In this document: piece after piece, positions 53,552-63,118 of the stretch
Numbering within the stretch: position 1 is the stretch's first letter
How the letters are laid out: each line of letters opens with the position of its first letter
NCBI RefSeq assembly: GCF_000156235.1
Contig: NZ_DS996805.1
Location: 999,323-1,063,322 of the forward strand
Reading direction: 5' to 3'
DNA length: 64,000 bases
Origin: Pseudovibrio sp000156235
GTDB taxonomy: Bacteria; Pseudomonadota; Alphaproteobacteria; Rhizobiales; Stappiaceae
The notes under the pieces: generated by a model
The model's database searches: none
What the model was told of the DNA's origin: nothing
The model's input: the letters and a program-made list of their open reading frames with translations, nothing else
Position numbers and translations under genes: made by a program

Positions 53552-53639
53552 CGTGTTTGATAGCCAGTCAGACGCACTGTGAATGTCACCTGAACGGAAT
53601 ACCGCCCCTTAACACGCCCCGTGCTTTGGGTGAGTGACT

Positions 53640-53805
53640 GCATCTGGCAGGTCTCCTGGCTTGCGCGTCCTTACTGCTGCTCCGCCTTCCCAACGTTGCT
53701 TTAAACAACAACATCAGTGGCATTTGTGAGCAACAACTCTACGCTTACAGTTGCGGGGGCAGCCACGGCTTATCCGATAGGACCGTGTTCCCTTTTCATT
53801 TTCAT
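53640..53805 (-). ncRNA. Cobalamin (AdoCbl) riboswitch
   Basis: On the minus strand the conserved blocks occur in order: AAAAGGGAACACGGT (from about 53799), GCTGCCCCCGCAACTGTAAG (the B12-box core), GCCACTG, GGGAAGGC, and AGCCAGGAGACCTGCC ending at 53647. This is the complete class-I cobalamin riboswitch consensus. It lies about 190 bases before btuB and should repress the receptor, and perhaps the whole operon, when adenosylcobalamin is plentiful. Confidence 0.97.
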
Positions 53806-54017
53806 CTGATCGATAAAAATACCAAATACACGGCTATTGATCAGATTTCAGGGGCTTCCGTCAACTGCCTCAGCAAGGAACTTGATAAAATTCGACCAAT
53901 TGCTGGGTAAACTCACAGAAATTGCAAGTGATTGTTCCACTACCAGATCTTGCGATGCGGTCTTACTCGGCCGCACCTGCTTGTGGTGGTTAGATGGAGT
54001 ATGATCTTTCCTGCTGA

Positions 54018-54911
54018 TTAGCTCATGAAGATCAGTGCACAGCCAACAATAACGAGGAGTGCTCCGATCCATGCGCCGATGGCTGGGAACTCTTTGGTCT
54101 GCCACCAGAGAACCGGAAGCATCATTGCTGGCGTTGTTGCGGAAAGCGTTGAGACGATGCCTACTTCGCCGCCACTGAGTGCATAGAGGATCAAGGTCAT
54201 ACCAATGCCCATGCCAAGCATGCCGGACAAGGATGCGAGTGCGACGATCTCTTTGTTGATCGGGTTTGCAAGGCGGAATGGACGGCCTGGCAGGTAGAAC
54301 AGCGCCAGCAAGCCAAAGGCAGCGATAGTACAGCGCATGAGGGAGATCGCGACAGGGTCAGCACCACTTTCCATGACGGGACGGATGATGATCGAACCCA
54401 CGGACTGGGAGAGAGCCGCCAAAGTACCGAAGAGGACGCCGACCACGACCGGACCTCTGATTGCTTCCCATTTATGCAGTTGGTCTTTGCGTTTTCCGAA
54501 TGCGATGGCAAGGATAACGCCGACAAGAACACAGGCAATGCCGATAACGGCCTGCAGAGAAAGCTCTTCGGACAAGAACAACCAGCCCAGCAGAGCTGAC
54601 ATGGGTGCGTTCATGGAAAACAGAATGGCGGTACGGCGCGGCCCCATACGATTGAGGGTGAGGAACAACAGTGTGTCACCCATGAAGATGCCGATAAAAC
54701 CAGACAAGAAGATGAGTGATGCATGGCTAGAATCAACGGTGTTCCAGGTGCCGGTTGCAAACACATAGGCGCCCAGAAACAGCACAACGAACCACATGCG
54801 CACGCAGTTGAAGCCGATAGCTCCTAAATGCGCAGCAGGTTTTGCAGAGATGAGACCACCGATGGCCCAGGTGGCAGCAGCACCGAGCGCGGCAACTTCG
54901 AATAAAAACAT
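54018..54911 (-). CDS. EamA/DMT-family transporter
   Basis: This 297-residue inner-membrane protein has ten predicted helices in two EamA repeats (about 1-140 and 150-297). Repeat one shows ATWAIGGLISAKPAAHLGAIGFNCVR in parts; repeat two ends ATTPAMMLPVLWWQTKEFP and GALLVIVGCALIFM. Members export amino acids, nucleobases or other metabolites. No neighbouring gene points to the substrate. It is transcribed alone. Confidence 0.88.
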   Translation of the reverse strand: MFLFEVAALGAAATWAIGGLISAKPAAHLGAIGFNCVRMWFVVLFLGAYVFATGTWNTVDSSHASLIFLSGFIGIFMGDTLLFLTLNRMGPRRTAILFSMNAPMSALLGWLFLSEELSLQAVIGIACVLVGVILAIAFGKRKDQLHKWEAIRGPVVVGVLFGTLAALSQSVGSIIIRPVMESGADPVAISLMRCTIAAFGLLALFYLPGRPFRLANPINKEIVALASLSGMLGMGIGMTLILYALSGGEVGIVSTLSATTPAMMLPVLWWQTKEFPAIGAWIGALLVIVGCALIFMS

Positions 54912-55242
54912 GGGGTGACCTAACCGACGAAACTAAGGCCTTGGCGTAGATAATTTGAAAACCCAAACAGCTCTAAAGCCCTTGGATTTGTCGTGCAAGC
55001 TCAGTTTGGTGATATTTAGAACAGACCAACAGCTATTCAGGCAATAATGTTTCCAGTCTCAGCAGAAATACAAATGACAGCCGTTAACTAAGTTGCTTTC
55101 AAGTGATCGGACACAATCTTGAACTTTCTACGTGCATTCGTTAGAGCTTCTACGTAGGGATTACATTGCTGTTCCTGCCTGATTTGCGTTTTGACGCTCT
55201 CTCCGGCTCCTTTGGTGACCTGTTCTAATCTGGAGATTTTCC
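54912..55242. other. Intergenic region between the EamA gene and fhs
   Basis: I see no gene in these 331 bases. They contain the palindrome CTACGTAG (about 55150-55158) preceded by a related CTACGTGC, which could be a regulatory site for fhs. No known folate or glycine riboswitch pattern was recognised. Confidence 0.5.
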
Positions 55243-56910
55243 ATGAAAGATATTGAAATTGCCCGCGCAGCAGACATGAAACCAATTGCGCGTATCGCTC
55301 AAAATCTGGAGATCCCGGAGGATGCTCTTGAGCCCTATGGTCGCTTTAAAGCCAAAGTGAACCTGGATGAGATGCCGGAGGTGAACAGCCGGCCGCATGG
55401 AAAACTCATACTTGTGACTGCTGTTTCCCCTACTCCTGCTGGTGAAGGCAAGACGACAACGACGGTTGGCCTTGGTGATGCACTGAACCGCATTGGCCTG
55501 AAAACAACCATTTGCCTGCGTGAACCTTCTCTAGGGCCTTGCTTTGGCATGAAGGGCGGCGCTGCTGGTGGTGGTTATGCGCAGGTGGTGCCGATGGAGG
55601 ATATCAATCTTCATTTCACCGGTGATCTGCATGCAATCACCGCAGCTCATAACCTACTATCAGCTATGATCGACAACCACATCTACTGGGGCAATGCGGA
55701 GAATATCGATCAACGCCGTATTGTTTGGCGCCGCGTGGTGGACATCAATGATCGTTCACTGCGTTCCATCACCACTGGCCTTGGCGGTGTGAGCAATGGA
55801 TACCCAAGCGAGTCCGGATACGACATCACCGTTGCCTCTGAAGTGATGGCAGTGCTGTGCTTGGCGGAGAACCTGCAGGATCTTCAGGACCGACTTGGCC
55901 GATTGTTGATTGCGTATCGTAAAGACAAGACACCAGTTTACTGCCGTGACCTGAAAGCTGATGGTGCGATGACGGCTCTGCTGAAAGATGCCTTCCGCCC
56001 TAATCTGGTGCAGACACTGGAGAACAATCCGGCCTTTATTCATGGCGGCCCGTTTGCAAACATCGCACATGGCTGCAACTCTGTGATCGCGACCAAGACA
56101 GCCTTGCGCCTTTCTGATAATGTGGTGACAGAGGCAGGTTTCGGCGCAGATCTTGGTGCGGAGAAGTTCTTTAACATCAAATGTCGCCAAGCTGGTTTGA
56201 CACCAAATGCGGTGGTGGTTGTGGCAACTGTGCGTGCCTTGAAGATGCATGGTGGTGTTGCCAAGAACGCATTGACGGAAGAGAATATCGACGCGCTTGA
56301 GAAAGGCATGAGCAATCTGGAGCGCCACGTCAAAAATTGCCAGAGCTACGGCGTGCCTGTGATTGTTGCCATCAATCGCTATGGCCCTGATACGGATCAG
56401 GAAATCGCCAGTATTATGCAGCGCATGGAGAAACTTGGTGTAAAGGCTGTTCCGTGCACACACTGGGCTAATGGTTCCAAAGGCACCGAGCAGCTCGCAA
56501 CTTCGGTTTCTGAAATTCTGCAGACAACTGAAGCTGACTTCAAACATCTTTACGAGGATGACCTGGGCCTTTGGAAAAAGATCCGCCGCATCTGCAAGAA
56601 GATTTATGGTGCCTCCAAAGTCACTTGCGATCAATCAGTAAAAGATCAGCTGAAGGCCTATGAAGAGCAAGGCTACGGGCATCTTTCCGTTTGTATGGCG
56701 AAGACCCCCTACTCCTTCTCGACCGATCCATCCTTGCTCGGGGCCCCTACTGACTACAGCATTCATGTGCGGGCGGTGAGGCTTTCGGCAGGTGCAGGGT
56801 TCATCGTGGCCCTAACGGGTGACATCATGGTGATGCCGGGTCTGCCACGCCATCCGGCTGCGGAAACCATTGGACTTGATGAGAACGGTCAGGTTGAAGG
56901 GCTGTTCTAA
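55243..56910 (+). CDS. fhs: Formate-tetrahydrofolate ligase
   Basis: This 555-residue enzyme makes 10-formyltetrahydrofolate from formate, ATP and tetrahydrofolate. The ATP loop is TPAGEGKTTTTVGLGDAL; KGGAAGGGYAQVVPMEDINLHFTGD (in parts) and the C-terminal GDIMVMPGLPRHPAAE are family hallmarks. Length is normal (about 555-560). The ATG has TGGAG 8 bases upstream. The stop codons of fhs and the convergent lyase-like gene overlap, so there is no intergenic space or terminator. Confidence 0.96.
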   Translation: MKDIEIARAADMKPIARIAQNLEIPEDALEPYGRFKAKVNLDEMPEVNSRPHGKLILVTAVSPTPAGEGKTTTTVGLGDALNRIGLKTTICLREPSLGPCFGMKGGAAGGGYAQVVPMEDINLHFTGDLHAITAAHNLLSAMIDNHIYWGNAENIDQRRIVWRRVVDINDRSLRSITTGLGGVSNGYPSESGYDITVASEVMAVLCLAENLQDLQDRLGRLLIAYRKDKTPVYCRDLKADGAMTALLKDAFRPNLVQTLENNPAFIHGGPFANIAHGCNSVIATKTALRLSDNVVTEAGFGADLGAEKFFNIKCRQAGLTPNAVVVVATVRALKMHGGVAKNALTEENIDALEKGMSNLERHVKNCQSYGVPVIVAINRYGPDTDQEIASIMQRMEKLGVKAVPCTHWANGSKGTEQLATSVSEILQTTEADFKHLYEDDLGLWKKIRRICKKIYGASKVTCDQSVKDQLKAYEEQGYGHLSVCMAKTPYSFSTDPSLLGAPTDYSIHVRAVRLSAGAGFIVALTGDIMVMPGLPRHPAAETIGLDENGQVEGLF

Positions 56911-58031
56911 TCCACGTCTGACCTGTGTGGGCCTCTGCGAAAGCGGTCCAGATAGACGGTTGATTGCAGATCATCGCGGTCATAATCCCGGTAATGCCCA
57001 AACTTGAAGTATTGGGTGTTACCGGAGAACTCATCATTGCCGATATAACCGGTAACACGGGCGATAAACCTGTCATTGGCCCAGATCTCAATGATCCCTT
57101 GCCCGACACGACTTCCCTTCACCCGATAGCGCATATCCACCCAACCGTCAGTGGGATCTGGCAGTACGGGATCGTCGGAAAGTTCGATCTTGATGCCGGG
57201 GTAATCTGAATAGGTTTGTGGATCGGCCAGAAACGGGAACTTGGAGGTGTCTTGCGTTTCAATTGCCTTCTTCAGCTCTTCCAGAGTGAGCCCGCTGCCA
57301 AGGAACTCGTCTGAGGTTCGGGTTGCGTCATTTCTGTTACGAAAACCCTGACGATCTAAACTCAGCATTTGCTGGAGTTCACGCGAGAAGCCTTTGAAGT
57401 CCTGTTGATAGCTACCCTCGGCTTGTGCCACTAACTTGCGTGTATCGTTGTGCTGCACCGTTATATGAAAGACGCCGTTGTCAAACCGTTGCGCGAGAAA
57501 TGGACTGCCTCCGGAATCTTCTTTCCATTGGCCGATCACCCATCGGGTTGAGCCTGCAGGCCAAACAGTACCGTCGATTTTGAAGCTGAACGAATACCAG
57601 ACTTCATCCCCAAAATCGCAACGCTTCTGGCGGGCTTCCCAAAGCTCATTTTTGAGATTGCCTTCCGAATCCAGCTCATCATCACCGAAGACTGTGATTG
57701 CTAGTGCATGACCTCCATCGCGCACCACATCGCTTTCAATCTGGAAGTTTTCCGGCTTGTTCATCCGGTGGATGTCCCAGTTTTCCGGGCTGGGATACTC
57801 GTCGAAGTCATCGATGATGACAGCACACTTAGTTTGACGCATCTGGTCAACATGCAGCCCCCCACCTTGTTCAGGCGTGACGATGATATCCTGTTTTTCG
57901 GAGGGCTCATTTGCAGGTTTTCGATCATTCGCCATGGCAGCTGCTGGCAATATGAGCAGGCTCGCTCCGGCGAGCGCAGAAATCAGCAGATTGTGTTTTC
58001 TGAAGGTGGTGCGTCGACCTGAACCCGGCAT
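56907..58031 (-). CDS. Secreted heparin-lyase-I-like polysaccharide lyase
   Basis: This 374-residue protein starts at ATG 58031 behind GGGAGAAAAG. The N terminus GRRTTFRKHNLLISALAG has a twin arginine and a long hydrophobic core ending PAAAMA, so export is clear. The mature part has the jelly-roll pattern of the heparin lyase I family (PF14099): GDEVWYSFSFKIDGTVWP, VIGQWKEDSGGSPFLAQRF and YFKFGHYRDYDRDD. It probably cleaves an acidic polysaccharide. The substrate could be glucuronan-like or a self-made exopolysaccharide; no uptake system is adjacent. Confidence 0.75.
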   Translation of the reverse strand: MPGSGRRTTFRKHNLLISALAGASLLILPAAAMANDRKPANEPSEKQDIIVTPEQGGGLHVDQMRQTKCAVIIDDFDEYPSPENWDIHRMNKPENFQIESDVVRDGGHALAITVFGDDELDSEGNLKNELWEARQKRCDFGDEVWYSFSFKIDGTVWPAGSTRWVIGQWKEDSGGSPFLAQRFDNGVFHITVQHNDTRKLVAQAEGSYQQDFKGFSRELQQMLSLDRQGFRNRNDATRTSDEFLGSGLTLEELKKAIETQDTSKFPFLADPQTYSDYPGIKIELSDDPVLPDPTDGWVDMRYRVKGSRVGQGIIEIWANDRFIARVTGYIGNDEFSGNTQYFKFGHYRDYDRDDLQSTVYLDRFRRGPHRSDVD

Positions 58032-58147
58032 CTTTTCTCCCAAAGGTGCGGTGCTGGATTAAGTACAGATCAGATTAATCTAGAGAAGAATTCTTGCTGC
58101 CTTTACAAAAGGCCCTTGGGATTTTTCAAAGGATTTGACGAAAATCC

Positions 58148-58681
58148 TCAGAGCACTGCCGCGTAAATGATGTCTTCGGCCTCGTCCAAAGTCATATCAA
58201 CGATCTTTTGGGAGAGTGAATATGGGAACCCAGCCCGCACTAGACTGGCCAGTTCCTTGTCGCGGCGCTCCTCTTTTGGCTTTGTGCGCCAAGGGCCCAG
58301 TCTGCGGCGTTTGGCATAAGAGATGGCAGCGCGCTGGTCGTCGTGCTCTTCATCATCAAAGGCAGTCTGGATGTTTTCACCAGACACACCTTTTGCACTG
58401 AGTTCCAGCTTGATACGGGACCTGGACTTGCCTTTGATTGTGCCGGACCTAACTTTGCTTTGGGCAAAGCGCAGGTCATCAATAAAGCTGTGCTCACGAC
58501 AAAACGCGACCACAGGCTCGATCAGCTCATAATACTCGTGGGGATCTTCTTCTGCTTCTCTGGCACGTCGCTCAATCTTGCGCTTCAAAACGCGGCGCAA
58601 GCTGTCTTCGGACGCGCTGTATCTGTTGAGATAATGCAGCGCGGCCCGGCGCAGATATTCAGATGATATTTTCTTGCCCAC
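58148..58681 (-). CDS. recX: Regulatory protein RecX
   Basis: This 177-residue protein modulates RecA filaments. The three-helix repeats typical of RecX are visible: LRRAALHYLNRYSASEDSLRRVL, FIDDLRFAQSKVRSG and LSAKGVSGENIQTAF. It begins at GTG 58681, the only start in a suitable place, and no recA gene is adjacent in this window. The lysine- and arginine-rich composition fits DNA-repair regulation. Confidence 0.88.
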   Translation of the reverse strand: MGKKISSEYLRRAALHYLNRYSASEDSLRRVLKRKIERRAREAEEDPHEYYELIEPVVAFCREHSFIDDLRFAQSKVRSGTIKGKSRSRIKLELSAKGVSGENIQTAFDDEEHDDQRAAISYAKRRRLGPWRTKPKEERRDKELASLVRAGFPYSLSQKIVDMTLDEAEDIIYAAVL

Positions 58682-58755
58682 GTGAGCCCATCTCCAATCC
58701 AGAGCAGCCTGCGCTCATACTCAATCGCGCATCCGGCTCTAAATCTTTTTCTTAG

Positions 58756-58800
58756 AGCGTATTCTCACCCGACAATCGAAACTGTTTTGCGGGAATACGC
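58756..58800. repeat. Interrupted palindrome upstream of recX
   Basis: GCGTATT (58757-58763) pairs with AATACGC (58794-58800), and CCCG (58768-58771) with CGGG (58790-58793). Its form resembles short intergenic palindromic repeats common in rhizobia-like genomes, but I saw no second copy in the window. Confidence 0.35.
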
Positions 58801-58837
58801 TGCAACAGAAATGAGCTATCACATATTTTGCGGCAGG

Positions 58838-59650
58838 TTAGCCCACGAACGCACGTTCAACAACAAAATCACCAGGATGGTTGTTGGCGCCTTCGGTAAA
58901 GCCACGCTGTTCCAGAAGTGCTTTGGTGTCTGCAATCATGTGCATGGAACCGCAGATCATGGCACGGTCTTCAGCAACGTCCAGTGGTGGCACTGAGAGA
59001 TCATCAAAGAGCTTACCACTTTCGATCAGGTGCGTGATGCGCCCTTCCCGTTTGAACCTCTCACGGGTCACAGAGTTGTACAGGTGTAGCTTGCCCGCTG
59101 CGACTTCGCCGATCAATGGATCATTGGTGATGTCAGCGACTAGCTCTTCCCCATAGCGCAGCTCAGCGATTTCGCGAGTGGTGTGGGTCAGGATCACTTC
59201 CTCAAATTTCTCGTAGGTTTCCGGATCACGGATCAGGCTGGCAAATGGTGCAATACCGGTGCCGGAAGAGAACATGTAAAGGCGTTTTGCCGGAGACAGG
59301 GCATCGAGGACAAGGGTACCAGTGGACTTCTTCTTCAGAAGAATGTGATCCCCTTCTTTGATCTTTTGCAGATGCTGGGTCAGTGGGCCATCCGGAACCT
59401 TGATGGAGAAGAACTCCAACTCCTCATCCCAGGATGGGCTGGCAATAGAGTAAGCACGGAACAGCGGCTTGCCGTCGATCATCAAACCGATCATCACAAA
59501 CTCACCAGAGCGGAATCTGAAGCTTGTTGGGCGCGTGATTTTGAACCGGAAAAGACGGTCCGTGAAATGGGTCACTTCCGTTACTGTTTCTACAAAGACA
59601 TTTGCAGGAACTGCGCTCTCCAATTCCGCACCCTTTATGATCTGGTTCAT
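58838..59650 (-). CDS. fpr: Ferredoxin-NADP+ reductase
   Basis: This 270-residue FAD enzyme links NADPH and ferredoxin or flavodoxin. FAD motifs are PLFRAYSIASP and the NADP loop FSSGTGIAPFASLIRDPETYEK (in parts), with CGSMHMI near the end and the family-typical C-terminal tail VVERAFVG. It starts at ATG 59650; the extension to 59683 lacks a ribosome binding site. It resembles bacterial subclass I Fpr of alphaproteobacteria, which answers to oxidative stress. It stands alone. Confidence 0.93.
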   Translation of the reverse strand: MNQIIKGAELESAVPANVFVETVTEVTHFTDRLFRFKITRPTSFRFRSGEFVMIGLMIDGKPLFRAYSIASPSWDEELEFFSIKVPDGPLTQHLQKIKEGDHILLKKKSTGTLVLDALSPAKRLYMFSSGTGIAPFASLIRDPETYEKFEEVILTHTTREIAELRYGEELVADITNDPLIGEVAAGKLHLYNSVTRERFKREGRITHLIESGKLFDDLSVPPLDVAEDRAMICGSMHMIADTKALLEQRGFTEGANNHPGDFVVERAFVG

Positions 59651-59991
59651 CGTTAGCCTTGCTCCGATTGATGAGGTTGGCAAAGGCTAACCCAAGCTGA
59701 AGGCTGTGCTGAGGCACATGCAGCTAATTAAACCCGTGCGAGTGAATATTTCTTTTCCAGTTGCTTTGTTCCGTAGAATGCTGTCTTCCACCTCCCCTTC
59801 AGGAGCAAGAAATCAACCTATCCCCCTTGGAAGCCCTCGCAGTAAAGTAATCTATCCAACATACACCTTACTTAATTATGGAATAATTATTGATTATTCA
59901 ACGGTACATGCAAAGTTGTGCATGCGGCGGCGTGATTAATGCCCTTCAACAGGCAATAAGCGAAGGCTCTGTACGAACGAGATTGGGTGGA
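59651..59991. other. Intergenic region between fpr and the EAL gene
   Basis: These 341 AT-rich bases hold no supported gene. The inverted repeat GAATAAT-tattg-ATTATTC at 59881-59899 may be a regulatory site or weak terminator. Otherwise I see nothing recognisable. Confidence 0.5.
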
Positions 59992-61638
59992 TTAGTTGGT
60001 GCTGTCCTGAGACGCGACTTGCTCTAATGCAGCGTCTGAGGCTTCTTTCTTCTCTTCCAGCACCTTCACCGGATTGCGACGATCGGTGAAGATGTCTTCC
60101 GCAAACTCAAGGTACTTGCGAGCAGGCAGTGGCTTGGAGAAGATATAACCCTGCGCGGAAGATACGCCGAGCTCGCGTAGCAGCACGATTTGCTCGTACT
60201 TCTCTACACCCTCAGCGATGATGCCCATGTTCATGGTATCTGCAAGTTCTGCTATGGCATCGACCAGACGGAATGCGTTTTCTTCACTGCCGAGTGGGTC
60301 GATGAACATCTTATCGATCTTGACGATATCCATGCCAAGCTTCTGCAGGTATGCCAAACCGCCGTGACCTGTTCCCACATCATCCAGCGCAACACGAATG
60401 CCGTGCGCCTGCAGCTCAGCGATGATTTTTCTGGCCAGATCGATATCTTCCAAAGGCTGACGTTCAGTCACCTCCATCACGACCTGATTAAGAGCGATTG
60501 GAGAGTCCTCGTAGATATCGAGAAGATCATCCACGATGGAGCGATCGTTGAAGTGGCCTGCAAACAGGTTCACAGAAAGCTTGAGTTCCGGGTGCTTGGA
60601 ATAGAGTTCTCCCAGATCATCAATGGACTGACGCATGATGCTCCGGGTCATCTCGAAAATGTGGCCGGAGGTTTCTGCATAGGTCATGAACTGGCCCGGC
60701 GGCACCATTTTCCCGTTGGGGAGCTGCCACCTCATCAACATTTCACAGCCCTGCAGCTCACCGGTCACGATATCAACGACAGGCTGGTAATATGGGATGA
60801 ACTCGTTGTTGCGGATAGAGGCGACGAAGTCATCTTCTGCGTCCTTTTCCGGCTTCCAGGAGAGCCAGACACCGAGAGCGATGAGGAAGATGGCAATACC
60901 AGAACAGGCGATCACAGCGACAATCTTGAGCTCTCCAACGAGGCTCATGACGGCATTACGGTCACTTCTGATCCGCACATTGATCGGGTAAATGGTGGAG
61001 GCTGCAAACTCTTCGATGAAGTTGCTGCCCATGATCACCGGCAGGTTGCTGTTGGCCGGGTTCACCCAGACGTGGTCGCGACCAAGACGCACTTCGATTT
61101 CGGAAGCGTGGCGCAGATAGTCTGGGCCCGGTTCGATGGCCAGAACGGTTGGAGAGATGTTTGCAACCAGACGCCAGCCGTTGCGCAGTTTCCAGGAGAC
61201 CAACGCTGTGCGGATGCCCTGATACTCCATCCAGGACATACCAATCCCAACACGCGGTGCATCAGGCTTCAGCGCGGGCAGAATACTGCTACCGCGGCGC
61301 ACCTGAGCTGGCACATAACACATGGGCACACCGCGATGATCCACGATGCCAATGGCGTTGACGATGACGTTTTCTGAAAGCGTCTTTTCAAACTCGCCCT
61401 GATTTTGGCGGGTACAGGACGTCAGGCCTTTCACCTGCATCTGGCGCAGAACTTCCACCACATCGGAGATTGCTGCTTCACTGCGAGAGATGTACCGGTC
61501 TGCAATGGCGTTCATCTCGTTACGCGCCTGATGCATCGCGAAGTTCTCAAGGATCATATTTCCGATGAGTAGTGGCAGAAGCGCCAATCCCAAAGCAACC
61601 AAAATTGCGCGGACAAATACGAAATAATGGCGAGACAC
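59992..61638 (-). CDS. CSS-motif EAL-domain cyclic-di-GMP phosphodiesterase
   Basis: This 548-residue inner-membrane protein has two membrane helices (about 9-30 and 235-258) around a periplasmic CSS-motif domain with its two cysteines (GLTSCTRQ and VPMCYVP), whose disulfide state controls activity in the family. A cytoplasmic EAL domain follows (about 275-525). Catalytic motifs are mostly kept: CEMLMRW (EAL reads E-M-L), NLFAGHF, the Glu in VMEVTERQ, ALDDVGTGHGGL, VKIDKMFI and EGVEKYEQ. It should hydrolyse cyclic-di-GMP in response to periplasmic redox state. Confidence 0.9.
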   Translation of the reverse strand: MSRHYFVFVRAILVALGLALLPLLIGNMILENFAMHQARNEMNAIADRYISRSEAAISDVVEVLRQMQVKGLTSCTRQNQGEFEKTLSENVIVNAIGIVDHRGVPMCYVPAQVRRGSSILPALKPDAPRVGIGMSWMEYQGIRTALVSWKLRNGWRLVANISPTVLAIEPGPDYLRHASEIEVRLGRDHVWVNPANSNLPVIMGSNFIEEFAASTIYPINVRIRSDRNAVMSLVGELKIVAVIACSGIAIFLIALGVWLSWKPEKDAEDDFVASIRNNEFIPYYQPVVDIVTGELQGCEMLMRWQLPNGKMVPPGQFMTYAETSGHIFEMTRSIMRQSIDDLGELYSKHPELKLSVNLFAGHFNDRSIVDDLLDIYEDSPIALNQVVMEVTERQPLEDIDLARKIIAELQAHGIRVALDDVGTGHGGLAYLQKLGMDIVKIDKMFIDPLGSEENAFRLVDAIAELADTMNMGIIAEGVEKYEQIVLLRELGVSSAQGYIFSKPLPARKYLEFAEDIFTDRRNPVKVLEEKKEASDAALEQVASQDSTN

Positions 61639-61887
61639 AACAACGACCTTAAATTGCAGACTACGGCTACCTATTTCTATGATTAAGGCTTACTTAAAAC
61701 TGTAAAAATCATCCAAACACCCCAAACGATCCCCAGATGCTTTCAAAATTTGCATCCAAACGGGCGAATGCTGGTCGTTTTCTCTTAGAGTGATTTGACT
61801 TTTTGCAGTGATATACACGCGCCCCTAACCCTCACTATGCCATTTTACGCTCCAACTGCCTTCAAGCGGCAAACCTGGAGCCGAGAC

Positions 61888-63081
61888 ATGCACAGTTCTG
61901 AGTTACAACGTCATCGTTCTGCTTTTGCGTTCTTCCTTGCTCTCTTTTTGAGCTGCTTTTTCGCAGTCGCAGCTTCAGCTCAGATCAATACAGACAATCC
62001 TGTTGCCAAGGCATTTTTGCAAAACCTGCAGGATCGCGGCCTGACGCTTACACATGTGGGGCCGGTAACGGTTGAAAATGACGTGCTCTCAATTGGCGGT
62101 ATTGAAGGCTACCCGACTACAGACAAAACAACGCGTTTTAAGATCGGTGATCTTGGTCTTGCTCAGGCATCACTTGAAAGTGATGGCCGGATTTTTGTTG
62201 GCGCGTTTGCAGCCTCGAACTTTGAGATTGATGAAGCAGATTTCAAGTTCTCAGCAGACAGGATTGCGATTACGGATCTGTATCTGCCCAATGAAGATGA
62301 TCTGAAAAATCCAGCTTCAGATCTCCCCACTTCGCTTTACTCCACTGCCGAAGTCATGGGTTTGCTGTTTGAGGACCGTTCCAGCGGCCAATCCATGCCT
62401 ATTGAGCGGGTGACGATTGACTTTGACATCAACAATGGCGGTTTTCCGATTATCGCGAGCGTTCAAGTTGTAAACATCGTGCTAAACCGAACGATGTTTG
62501 CCCCTCCCCAACAGCAGCTTCTTGATGAGTTGGGATTGCCGCAAGTGAATGCAGACATTGATTTTGAAGGCGAATGGAATGGCGATACTGGCGAAGTGAA
62601 CATTCCCAGCGCAGCCATCGTTTTGCGTGATCTCTTTTCCGTGCAGCTCTCTGTTCAGCTAGAAGGCCTCACAGATACCGTTGTTGAACAGATCGCTGAG
62701 CTGGCGACCAAAGACAACGTTATTGCATTGGACCTGCTGCAAAGCGCTGCTGTGGCGAACTTCGATTTCTCACTGATCAATGAAGGTGGCCTAGATGAGG
62801 TTTTAGAACAGCAAGCCCATCGGCAGGGCCAATCCAAATCAGCGTATGTCCGCCAGTTGACTGATCGCGCTGAAAAGCAGTTTAAGAGGATACCGGATCA
62901 AGCCAAGCAGCTTGAGTTTACGGAAGCGGTTTATAGCTTTTTGCAAAATCCGCAGAGTATCACGCTGAGCGCTACCCCTAAGGCACCAATCAGTGTAACA
63001 CAAATTCTTGGGGTATCTGCAATTTCTCCCGTCTCAATCATTTCTTTGCTTGGCATCGCGCTTGAAGCAAATGTAAACTAG
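61888..63081 (+). CDS. Secreted protein of unknown function
   Basis: I do not recognise this 397-residue protein. ATG 61888 follows GGAG and gives a good signal peptide (hydrophobic AFAFFLALFLSCFFAVAA ending SAQ); a frame open to 61795 would bury it. The mature part is rich in Asp, Leu and beta-forming segments, with repeated short blocks such as DFKFSADRIAITDLYLPN and ADIDFEGEWNGDTGEVNIP, suggesting a long beta-structured periplasmic protein that may handle lipids. It is followed 37 bases later by a smaller protein with a similar make-up. Confidence 0.7.
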   Translation: MHSSELQRHRSAFAFFLALFLSCFFAVAASAQINTDNPVAKAFLQNLQDRGLTLTHVGPVTVENDVLSIGGIEGYPTTDKTTRFKIGDLGLAQASLESDGRIFVGAFAASNFEIDEADFKFSADRIAITDLYLPNEDDLKNPASDLPTSLYSTAEVMGLLFEDRSSGQSMPIERVTIDFDINNGGFPIIASVQVVNIVLNRTMFAPPQQQLLDELGLPQVNADIDFEGEWNGDTGEVNIPSAAIVLRDLFSVQLSVQLEGLTDTVVEQIAELATKDNVIALDLLQSAAVANFDFSLINEGGLDEVLEQQAHRQGQSKSAYVRQLTDRAEKQFKRIPDQAKQLEFTEAVYSFLQNPQSITLSATPKAPISVTQILGVSAISPVSIISLLGIALEANVN

Positions 63082-63118
63082 CGAGGAACCCTCCTACTGA
63101 CCATTGAAGGTTTATTTA

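Noticed and set aside
60190..61377. 395-codon open frame opposite the EAL-domain gene
   Set aside because: It is antisense to a gene with intact catalytic motifs and is His/Asp-rich without any domain pattern.
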